Positions 27,064 through 33,914 of a DNA stretch of 64,000 bases are shown here, piece after piece. Under the pieces are notes generated by a model that made no database searches, was not told where the DNA came from, and worked only from the letters and a program-made list of their open reading frames with translations. Positions within the stretch are counted from its first letter, which is position 1; the number at the start of each line of letters is the position of its first letter. This DNA comes from Palleniella intestinalis. GTDB taxonomy: Bacteria; Bacteroidota; Bacteroidia; Bacteroidales; Bacteroidaceae. Made by a program: the position numbers and the translations under genes. The stretch is from positions 64,083 to 128,082 of the forward strand of contig NZ_JABKKG010000005.1 in NCBI RefSeq assembly GCF_013166595.1, given 5' to 3'.

Positions 27064-28056
27064 TTAGTCTGCCTGAAGAGTGAAACGCTTGAAAGCGACC
27101 ACAGTAAGTTCCTTGTCTGCAGCCTGGAGGTACTGTGCCACTGTCTGCTTAGAGTCCTGGATGAACTCCTGGTTGAGAAGACAGCACTCCTTGAAGAACT
27201 TGTTGACACGTCCCTTTGCGATATTCTCAATCATCTGCATGTTGAGGCTTGCAGCCTTCTCTGCTGACACAGTGGCGATGATTTCCTTTGCCTTGGCAAC
27301 ATCCTCAGCTGTGATCCAGCCTTTGCCCATGTTTGACTCCATGTGGTCCTCAGAGTCAACGTGTGCAGGATTGATGCCCGCCTTCTTCAGTGCGTTCTCA
27401 ACAGCCTTCTGCACCTGCTCCTGCTTTGACTTCTCTACAGCAACATTGTACTCCTCGTCGATAGTAGCCTGTGGTACAGACTTCTCGTCAAGAGCGACAG
27501 GATTCATGGCAGCAACCTGCATTGCAACAGCGTGAGCCTGCTCAGCAGCCGGCTTGTTGGTCTGTACGAGTGTACAGAGACCGTTGCGGTTCATGTGGTT
27601 GTAAGCGTCGATGTTGTCGCCCTCAAGGAACATGTATCCGTCAAGCTCCATCTTCTCACCAGTAACACCGGAACGCTCAACTACAGCGTCAGCAACCTTC
27701 TGTCCGTTAGCGAGCACGAGTTCAGACACTTCCTCAACAGACTTAGCCTTTGCTGCAACAGCAGCATCAAGGATGTCCTGTGTCAGTTTGATATAGTCTG
27801 CGCCATTTGCAACGAAGTCTGTCTCACACTTCAAAGCGATGATAGCTGCGAAGCCCTCACCAACTTTAGCAAGTACACAACCGTTAGATGTCTCACGATC
27901 AGCACGCTTTGCAGCGATAGCCTGACCTTTCTGGCGGAGGATATCCTTAGCCTTGTCCATATCGCCCTCAGCCTCTGTGAGAGCCTTCTTAACATCAGCA
28001 AGACCGGCACCTGTCATGGTGCGGAGCTTCTTGATGTCTTCCATTGATACAGCCAT
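27064..28056 (-). CDS. tsf: Elongation factor Ts
   Basis: The 330-residue protein starting MAVSMEDIKKLRTMTGAG is EF-Ts, the guanine-nucleotide exchange factor for EF-Tu. It has the N-terminal UBA-like domain (GLADVKKALTEAEGDMDKA), then TDFVANG and the two core subdomains. The ATG at 28056 is chosen because the frame upstream to 28113 runs through a palindrome and has no family similarity. It is last in the rplM-rpsI-rpsB-tsf cluster. Confidence 0.97.
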   Translation of the reverse strand: MAVSMEDIKKLRTMTGAGLADVKKALTEAEGDMDKAKDILRQKGQAIAAKRADRETSNGCVLAKVGEGFAAIIALKCETDFVANGADYIKLTQDILDAAVAAKAKSVEEVSELVLANGQKVADAVVERSGVTGEKMELDGYMFLEGDNIDAYNHMNRNGLCTLVQTNKPAAEQAHAVAMQVAAMNPVALDEKSVPQATIDEEYNVAVEKSKQEQVQKAVENALKKAGINPAHVDSEDHMESNMGKGWITAEDVAKAKEIIATVSAEKAASLNMQMIENIAKGRVNKFFKECCLLNQEFIQDSKQTVAQYLQAADKELTVVAFKRFTLQAD

Positions 28057-28084
28057 TGTATTTCTTGTATTTAAAGGGTTAATA

Positions 28085-28123
28085 AGATGTAAAGATGCAA
28101 AGCGGTTTTGCATCTTTACATCT
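28085..28123. promoter_or_regulatory. 17-bp perfect hairpin between rpsB and tsf
   Basis: The arms 28085-28101 and 28107-28123 (AGATGTAAAGATGCAAA and its complement) are perfect, with a 5-base loop. They lie in the 86-base rpsB-tsf gap. There is no long T tract, so it is more likely an attenuator, processing site or mRNA stabiliser than a full terminator. Confidence 0.7.
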
Positions 28124-28142
28124 GTGTTCTTTTGAAATAATA

Positions 28143-28940
28143 TTACTCTGCAGCAGCTTCTGCCTCAGCCTTGCGTGCACGACCTGCACGCTTCTTGCCC
28201 TCAGCAGCTTCCTCTGCCTGCTCAGCAGCAGCCTTCTCGTCTGCCTTCTCAGCCTTGCGCTCCTCAAGACCCTCTGCGATTGCCTGGCAGCAAGCACCGA
28301 GGATAGCGTTGATAGAGTCCTTAGCGTCGTCGTTTGCAGGGATTGGGAAATTAACCTTGTTAGGGTCAGAGTTTGTATCGCAGATAGCGAATACAGGGAT
28401 TCCCAGACGCTGTGCCTCAGCGATAGCGATGTGCTCCTTGGCAACATCGATAACGAAGAGTGCAGAAGGGAGACGTGTCAGGTCGGCGATAGAACCGAGG
28501 TTCTTCTCAAGCTTCGCACGCTGGCGTGAAATCTGGAGGAGCTCACGCTTAGAGAGGTTTGAGAATGTGCCGTCAGCCATCATCTTGTCTATGTTCGTCA
28601 TTTTCTTGATAGCCTTACGTATTGTTGGGAAGTTGGTGAGCATACCGCCGGCCCAACGCTCGTTAACGTATGGCATGTTTACGCTTGCAGCCTTCTCGGC
28701 AACAATGTCCTTAGCCTGTTTTTTAGTAGCGACGAACAGGATCTTCTTTCCTGACTTTGCGATTTGCTTGAGAGCCTCTGCAGCAGTGTCTGTCATTGCG
28801 ACAGTCTTATGCAGGTCTATGATGTGAATGCCATTGCGCTCCATGAAGATGTAAGGAGCCATAGCCGGATTCCACTTGCGGCGGAGGTGTCCGAAATGAC
28901 AGCCTGCCTGGAGTAACTGGTCAAAATTTGTTCTTGCCAT
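28143..28940 (-). CDS. rpsB: 30S ribosomal protein S2
   Basis: The 265-residue S2 begins MARTNFDQLLQAGCHFGHLRRKWNP and shows the family motifs MKPYI-equivalent APYIFMERNGIHIIDL, RWAGGMLTNF and FAICDTNSDPNKVNFPIPANDDA. After about residue 225 it has an Ala/Glu/Lys-rich tail typical of Bacteroidetes. It lies 149 bases after rpsI; this gap contains a GC-rich stretch (about 28986-29020) that could form an RNA structure, but no promoter match was found. Confidence 0.97.
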   Translation of the reverse strand: MARTNFDQLLQAGCHFGHLRRKWNPAMAPYIFMERNGIHIIDLHKTVAMTDTAAEALKQIAKSGKKILFVATKKQAKDIVAEKAASVNMPYVNERWAGGMLTNFPTIRKAIKKMTNIDKMMADGTFSNLSKRELLQISRQRAKLEKNLGSIADLTRLPSALFVIDVAKEHIAIAEAQRLGIPVFAICDTNSDPNKVNFPIPANDDAKDSINAILGACCQAIAEGLEERKAEKADEKAAAEQAEEAAEGKKRAGRARKAEAEAAAE

Positions 28941-29089
28941 TTTTCTTTGTTTGTTTACGTTCTTTTTAAATTCTTTGGTTAGAATCAGCCGACGAGTAGC
29001 CTTGCGGGTCTCACCGGTTTAGATACTAAACTGCTGTTCTCTTTTGTGAAGCCTTTACTATTATATATAATAATGTTGGCAATCCCAAT

Positions 29090-29476
29090 TTAACGCTTAG
29101 AGAACTGGAAGCGACGGCGTGCCTTTGGCTGACCCGGCTTCTTACGCTCAACAGAACGTGCGTCACGTGTGATGAAGCCTGCTGCGCGGAGTGCCTTCTT
29201 GTCGTCAGCGTTAATCTTAACGAGTGCGCGTGCGATAGCAAGGCGGAGAGCCTGGCTCTGACCTGTGAAGCCGCCACCGTCAAGGTTAGCCTTAATGTCA
29301 TACTTCTCTGCCACCTCAAGGAGCTGCAGTGGCTGCTTAACCACGTACTGGAGGATAGCTGATGGGAAGTACTGTGTCAAATCCTTCTTGTTGATTGTGA
29401 TCTTGCCTGTACCTTCTGTAAGATACACACGAGCTACAGAGCTCTTACGGCGACCGAGTGCATTAATCTGTTCCAT
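29090..29476 (-). CDS. rpsI: 30S ribosomal protein S9
   Basis: The 128-residue protein starts MEQINALGRRKSSVARVYL and ends in the basic KKPGQPKARRRFQFSKR, which reaches the P-site tRNA in the ribosome. GGGFTGQSQALRLAIARAL is the family core. It follows rplM after 13 bases, the conserved rplM-rpsI operon. Confidence 0.98.
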   Translation of the reverse strand: MEQINALGRRKSSVARVYLTEGTGKITINKKDLTQYFPSAILQYVVKQPLQLLEVAEKYDIKANLDGGGFTGQSQALRLAIARALVKINADDKKALRAAGFITRDARSVERKKPGQPKARRRFQFSKR

Positions 29477-29489
29477 CTTTACCTGCTAA

Positions 29490-29951
29490 TTATTTGTACT
29501 GGTTAATATCAATAGCCTTTGGCTGCTGAGCCTGCTGCTGGTGCTCTGTACCCTCATAGATGTAGAGGTTGTTCAAGAGATGACGACCGAGCGGACCTTT
29601 TGGGAGCATGCCCTTCACTGCATGACGGAGCATCTTGTCCACACCGTCCTTCTTTGTACGGAGCTGTGCAGGAGTAGTGAAACGCTGACCTCCAGGATAG
29701 CCTGTGTAACGGGTGTAGACCTTGTCAGTCTCCTTCTTGCCGGTGAAAACGACCTTAGCGGCGTTGATGATGATTACATTGTCACCACAATCTACGTGAG
29801 GGGTGAAAGTTGGCTTGTACTTACCGCGGATGAGCTTAGCTACCTTAGAAGCGAGACGACCAACAACCTGGTCTGTTGCGTCAACCACAACCCACTCCTT
29901 CTTTGCTGTCTCCTTGTTTACGGAAATAGTCTTGTAACTTAAAGTGTTCAT
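29490..29951 (-). CDS. rplM: 50S ribosomal protein L13
   Basis: From the ATG at 29951 (MNTLSYKTISVNKE) the protein has 153 residues. The L13 motifs are WVVVDATDQVVGRLAS, GDNVIIINA and MLPKGPLGRHLLNNLYIYEG. A longer frame (to 30014) adds a basic extension unlike the family. It is the first gene of the ribosomal cluster; the leader upstream holds possible regulatory structures. Confidence 0.97.
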   Translation of the reverse strand: MNTLSYKTISVNKETAKKEWVVVDATDQVVGRLASKVAKLIRGKYKPTFTPHVDCGDNVIIINAAKVVFTGKKETDKVYTRYTGYPGGQRFTTPAQLRTKKDGVDKMLRHAVKGMLPKGPLGRHLLNNLYIYEGTEHQQQAQQPKAIDINQYK

Positions 29952-30097
29952 TTCTTTAATTAAAATATTACTACTAAAAAACTTTCTTCTGTGCCGAGAT
30001 TCCCTAACCGCCATGCACGGCCAAATGCATGACTATTAACACTACGACACATGGAGGCTCTAAGAAAACCTCCAGGCATAATCGGATTGCAAAGGTA
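29952..30097 (-). promoter_or_regulatory. Leader and -7 box of the rplM cluster
   Basis: On the minus strand TACCTTTG (30090-30097) fits the Bacteroidetes -7 box; the -33 element is weak. The transcript would begin near 30083 and carry a leader of about 130 bases. The leader contains a hairpin with CCTGGAGG pairing with CCTCCA (about 30050-30076) and a second GC-rich stretch (about 30003-30030). Autogenous control by L13 or S9 is possible but not shown. Confidence 0.45.
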
Positions 30098-30170
30098 CAA
30101 CTTTTTAAATACATACGCACATACATGTACACGCGAAAGCATATCTTTTAAATTTAAATAACAATATATA

Positions 30171-30431
30171 CTACAAAAACATACATATCCAGTGAATCAG
30201 GACTTTAAGAATAGCAATCCCCAAGGCGGTATACCTATGCAAAAGCGCAAATCCTCCGCTCGCCAATGCACCTCCTGTAAGCCCGCCAACTGCCATGCCA
30301 AGATAAGTAGTAGGAGAACTGTAGTTCCATGCAAAAGGATTCAGCTCACCATGGTTGGATGCAACACCACCAAGGTAAACTCCGGCAATAATAGCAAAAA
30401 CACCAAGAAAAGACTCGCCATCCTTATCCAC
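30171..30431 (-). pseudogene. Orphan RHS tip 3, truncated
   Basis: From 30431 down to about 30243 the sequence matches the tip N-terminus of the RHS protein (DKDGESF, GGVASNHGELNPFAWNYSS, GGALASGGFAL). It then switches abruptly to unrelated sequence and stops. About two thirds of the pretoxin region and the whole toxin domain are missing. The only in-frame starts are GTG or internal codons with no ribosome-site support. It follows the third immunity-type gene and ends the cassette series. Confidence 0.8.
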
Positions 30432-30494
30432 ATAGCATAATAGGGCTGTAATGCGGCAACGAGAATTGCCACTTTACTGCCCTGTCATGGCATT

Positions 30495-30959
30495 TCACAC
30501 ATCACACCCTATGCTGCGGAAGAACTCACGCATATCATTATTGAAACGCTCTTTGTCGAAACTCTTGCGGATAGCAACTGGATATTTCAGGCTTTCAAGG
30601 AATTCCATGACAGTGTGCGCTATGATGTTGTAGCCTTCTTCCTTGGAGGTGTAGGCAAATGATTTGTCCAAAGCTATGCCACAAATGTATTTTCTTACAA
30701 TACGAATCGAATCAAAATATTCCATTCCCTTAGGAGGAGTAATCGTTTTATCACGATAATATTTGGGGCGAGCAACCATCTTTTTATCCCATTCGTCACC
30801 TATACAGGTTAAATCAATTTCATATGTCCCTACATCTTCCGAATAAGACTTGTCTTTAAAATACTCCAACATAAATTTTCCAATTTCCTCTATTTCTGCC
30901 ACTTTACCTGTTCTAGCTAAAACAAAAGAAACATAAAACATACTTAATTTCATTTCCAT
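30495..30959 (-). CDS. RHS-associated immunity-type protein C
   Basis: The 154-residue protein starts MEMKLSMFYVSF. Its last 55 residues (from FAYTSKEEGYN to FRSIGCDV) are almost identical to those of the proteins encoded at 31798 and 33422. The first 100 residues are only weakly similar to them (shared RPKYYRDK-like and EIEEI segments). The position right after a tip cassette, the small size and the variable/constant split are typical of immunity proteins of polymorphic toxins. No Pfam family is recognised. The frame is intact although its partner toxin (30986-31734) is broken. Confidence 0.65.
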   Translation of the reverse strand: MEMKLSMFYVSFVLARTGKVAEIEEIGKFMLEYFKDKSYSEDVGTYEIDLTCIGDEWDKKMVARPKYYRDKTITPPKGMEYFDSIRIVRKYICGIALDKSFAYTSKEEGYNIIAHTVMEFLESLKYPVAIRKSFDKERFNNDMREFFRSIGCDV

Positions 30960-30985
30960 AATAATATCTATTTTTTTATAATGTA

Positions 30986-31734
30986 TTATCTAAATATTCT
31001 ATTCCCAGGTGGTAATTCTCCGTTAACAATAGCATATCCATAAATAAAATATTTTTCCATTATCTTAATAGTCAATAAGTTTTTCCCTTTCGCACATCTG
31101 TATAATAACCATCCCTTGTTGCAACAAGGGCATAAGTTATGCCTTCCTTATTATTTTTGAACATTCTACGCCTTATACCCTCTATTTCCTTATCCCTTTT
31201 CATTATCAGCTGCGCATTGTCATACATGAAGCCGGCTGCAGGAGCACCATAAGCGACAGGTATAAGGACATTGTCAGCAACTCCTAATCCGGTAACATCA
31301 TCGGCTACCAAGCCCACAGAAACCGTGGTGGCATATTGGAACGAGCGATAATTCCATGAAGCATTCTCTATCGCCTCATCGACTGCCGGCGTAGGGTCTG
31401 TGGAATAGTTTCGTATGCCGCCACCTCCACCGGCGGCAGTGCTCCAATGAAAATCATACTTCCAGCCTGTCCCCACTCCGGCTCCAAGTCCTGCTCCGGC
31501 AACAGTAACACCGGCAGACACATAAGGAGTTGCAACCGTTCCGGCAAGCGCAAATCCTCCGCTCGCCAATGCACCTCCGGTCAATCCACCGAAAGCCATG
31601 CCAAGGTAAGTAGTAGGAGAACTGTAGTTCCATGCAAAAGGATTCAGCTCACCATGGTTGGATGCAACACCTCCAAGGTAAACTCCGGCAATAATAGCTA
31701 AAACACCAAGAAAAGACTCGCCATCCGTATACAC
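30986..31734 (-). pseudogene. Orphan RHS tip 2, internal deletion
   Basis: The pretoxin part is intact, up to KRDKEIEGIR and ALVATRDGYYTDVRKGKTY, then a stop at 31072. In another frame the sequence resumes as IKIMEKYFIY and ELPPGNRIFR, ending with TAA at 30986-30988. This is the end of the toxin domain. About 120 bp are missing, including the YGET and Arg motifs, and the frame is shifted. The first possible start is a GTG with no upstream signal, so this is a silent, catalytically dead cassette. Confidence 0.8.
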
Positions 31735-31797
31735 ATAGCATAATAGGGCTGTAATGCGGCAACGAGAATTGCCACTTTACTGCCCTGTCACGACATT

Positions 31798-32262
31798 TCA
31801 CACATCACACCCTATGCTGCGGAAGAACTCGCGCATGTCATTGTTGAAACGCTCTTTGTCAAAACTCTTGCGGATAGCGACTGGGTATTTCAGATTCTCA
31901 AGGAATTCCATGACTGTATGCGCTATAATGTTGTAGCCTTCTTCCTTGGAGGTGTAGGCGAAAGTGGAAAACTCCAATATAGTACCACAACAAAATTCTT
32001 TGAAGAGTCTGACAGGCTTTAACCCATCTACACCATTCGGATTTATGAGTTTATCACTATAATAGCGTGGTCGTGGTACACGATCCCACTCTGGATTAAA
32101 ATCAACACAATCTATTGACATACTATAAACGTCTACTTTGTCTGAATAAGTTTTATCCACAAAATAGTTCTCCATTAGTAGACGAATTTCTTTTATATCC
32201 TCTATCTTTGAAGTAGAGCGTAAATCTTTCCAATAACTGGATAAATAAATATATGTTTTCAT
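31798..32262 (-). CDS. RHS-associated immunity-type protein B
   Basis: From the ATG at 32262 (MKTYIYLSSYWKDLRS) the protein has 154 residues; a longer start at 32295 exists. The C-terminal 55 residues are shared with proteins A (33422) and C (30495). The N-terminal part resembles A more than C (YWKDL, FNPEWD, RPRYYSDK). It follows the frameshifted orphan tip at 32493-33367 and is presumed to neutralise that tip's toxin, by position and by analogy with RHS loci. The 230 bases between this gene and the orphan tip hold no gene. Confidence 0.65.
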   Translation of the reverse strand: MKTYIYLSSYWKDLRSTSKIEDIKEIRLLMENYFVDKTYSDKVDVYSMSIDCVDFNPEWDRVPRPRYYSDKLINPNGVDGLKPVRLFKEFCCGTILEFSTFAYTSKEEGYNIIAHTVMEFLENLKYPVAIRKSFDKERFNNDMREFFRSIGCDV

Positions 32263-32492
32263 ACAAAAAATATAAATAGTCCTAAGTTTGTCCACAAAAT
32301 AAAAACGGCATTATTTTTCAATCGTTATTTGTTGATTTATCTTTTCCTTTTCTGCCTGTTCTTTTGGATTAAAGCCATAGGTTTCACTCAATTTATTAAA
32401 GATAGTGCCAGCAGAAAACATGGAACTTTTAACAATCTGCCCCAGAAATTATTAGCATCAAACTTATTTTTATGGTGCTTTCAGCATTCGTA

Positions 32493-33367
32493 TTATCTAA
32501 ATATTCTATTTCCAGGAGGCAAATGACCGTGTTCAATTACATAATCATATATATATACATTTTCTCTTTAACCTTTATTTCCATTTGATTACCTCTAAAC
32601 AATTTTATCATTTCTAAATTATTCTGCTCATAATAGCTTCCAGGAGACCTCTCATGAGGGTGGATAGTTTCCCCATATTTCCACACATCACCCGTATGCA
32701 GATCTGTTCTTCCTTTTCGCACATCTGTATAATATCCATCTTTAGTCGCTACAAGGGCATAGGTAAAGCCTTGATTAGGCTTGAATATACGATTCCTTAT
32801 ACCCTCTATTTCCTTATCCCTTTTCATTATCAGCTGCGCATTGTCATACATGAAACCGGCTGCGGCAGCACCATAAGCAGCAGGTATAAGGACATTGTCA
32901 GCAACTCCTAATCCAGTAACATCATCAGCAACCAATCCCATAGAAACCGTGGTGGCATATTGGAACGAGCGATAATTCCATGAAGCATTCTCTATCGCCT
33001 CATCGACTGCCGGCGTAGGGTCGGTGGAATAGTTTCGTATGCCGCCACCTCCACCGGCGGCAGTGCTCCAATGAAAATCATACTTCCAACCTGTCCCTAC
33101 TCCGGCTCCAAGTCCTGCTCCGGCAACAGTAACACCGGCAGACACATAAGGAGTAGCAACGGTTCCGGCAAGCGCAAATCCTCCGCTCGCCAATGCACCT
33201 CCGGTAAGCCCACCAACTGCCATGCCAAGGTAAGTCGTAGGAGAACTGTAGTTCCATGCAAAAGGATTCAGTTCACCATGGTTGGATGCTACACCTCCAA
33301 GGTAAATACCTGTAATAATAGCTAAGACACCAAGAACTGACTCGCCATCCTTGTCAGCATAGCACAA
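32493..33367 (-). pseudogene. Orphan RHS tip 1, frameshifted near the end
   Basis: The frame runs from a TTG at 33367 (CYADKDGES) through the pretoxin and most of the toxin: TYALVATKDGYYTDVRKG, DVWKYGET, QMEIKVKEKMYIY. It then reaches a premature stop at 32537. A two-base change in an alternating TA run (32547-32557) restores DYVIEHGHLPPGNRIFR with a stop at 32493-32495, matching the end of the expressed toxin. The break removes the conserved Asn. It has no credible start codon or promoter, so it is a silent donor cassette. Confidence 0.85.
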
Positions 33368-33421
33368 TAGGGCTGTAATGCGGCAACAAGAGTTGCCACT
33401 TTACTGCCCTGTCATGACATT

Positions 33422-33889
33422 TCACACATCACACCCTATGCTGCGGAAGAACTCACGCATATCATCATTGAAACGCTCTTTGTCGAAACTCTTGCGGATA
33501 GCAACTGGATATTTCAGATTCTCAAGGAATTCCATGACTGTATGCGCTATAATGTTGTAGCCTTCTTGTTTAGAGGTATAGGCAAATGTTGTGAACTCCA
33601 AAAGAATTTCACACCAAAACTCTTTGACAACTCTTACTGGGTTTAGGATTTCCAGCCCCTTAGGTGGATTAAGAACTTTGTCACTTATATAATATGGACG
33701 TGAAATATGATCAAACTCAGGGTTAAAAATAATGCAAGTCAGTGAGATACAGTATGTGTCCACTTTATCTGAATAGTTCTTATTCGCAAAAAAGTTCTTC
33801 ATGAGCTCTTCTATTTCGCCTATTTCACTTTTTTTCGACGTTTCGTCCAAATCTTTCCAATAACAAGACATTAGAAATTTTACATTCAT
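33422..33889 (-). CDS. RHS-associated immunity-type protein A (partner of the expressed tip)
   Basis: The 155-residue protein starts MNVKFLMSCYWKDL, 25 bases after the stop of the large RHS gene, so the two are almost certainly co-transcribed. It has no signal peptide and should be cytoplasmic, as expected for protection of the producing cell. The C-terminal third is constant among the three immunity-type genes and the rest is variable. The DNA constant/variable boundary lies near 33590. The role as immunity protein is inferred from position and cassette structure. Confidence 0.7.
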   Translation of the reverse strand: MNVKFLMSCYWKDLDETSKKSEIGEIEELMKNFFANKNYSDKVDTYCISLTCIIFNPEFDHISRPYYISDKVLNPPKGLEILNPVRVVKEFWCEILLEFTTFAYTSKQEGYNIIAHTVMEFLENLKYPVAIRKSFDKERFNDDMREFFRSIGCDV

Positions 33890-33914
33890 AACATTGGTGT
33901 GATTAAATTATTAA

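Larger units (their letters stand above)
30243..33590 (-). repeat. Tandem direct repeats bounding the RHS cassettes
   Basis: A block of roughly 800 bp occurs at about 33590-32797 and 31965-31167, with a shortened copy at 30660-30243 (boundaries read by eye). Each block begins inside an immunity-type gene (from the codons for FAYTSKEEGYNIIAHTVMEF), runs through a roughly 55-base spacer and continues through the tip N-terminus to about KRDKEIEGIR. The expressed RHS gene has the tip part at about 34770-34215. Sequences between blocks diverge. The blocks are long enough for homologous recombination. Confidence 0.85.

Noticed and set aside
32329..32526. 65-codon plus-strand ORF between RHS cassettes
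   Set aside because: Overlaps the remnant end of orphan tip 1 and has no recognisable signal.
30243..33590. Direct repeats considered as a CRISPR or transposon array
   Set aside because: Units are about 800 bp and protein-coding, with spacers containing genes; they fit RHS cassettes, not CRISPR or insertion sequences.
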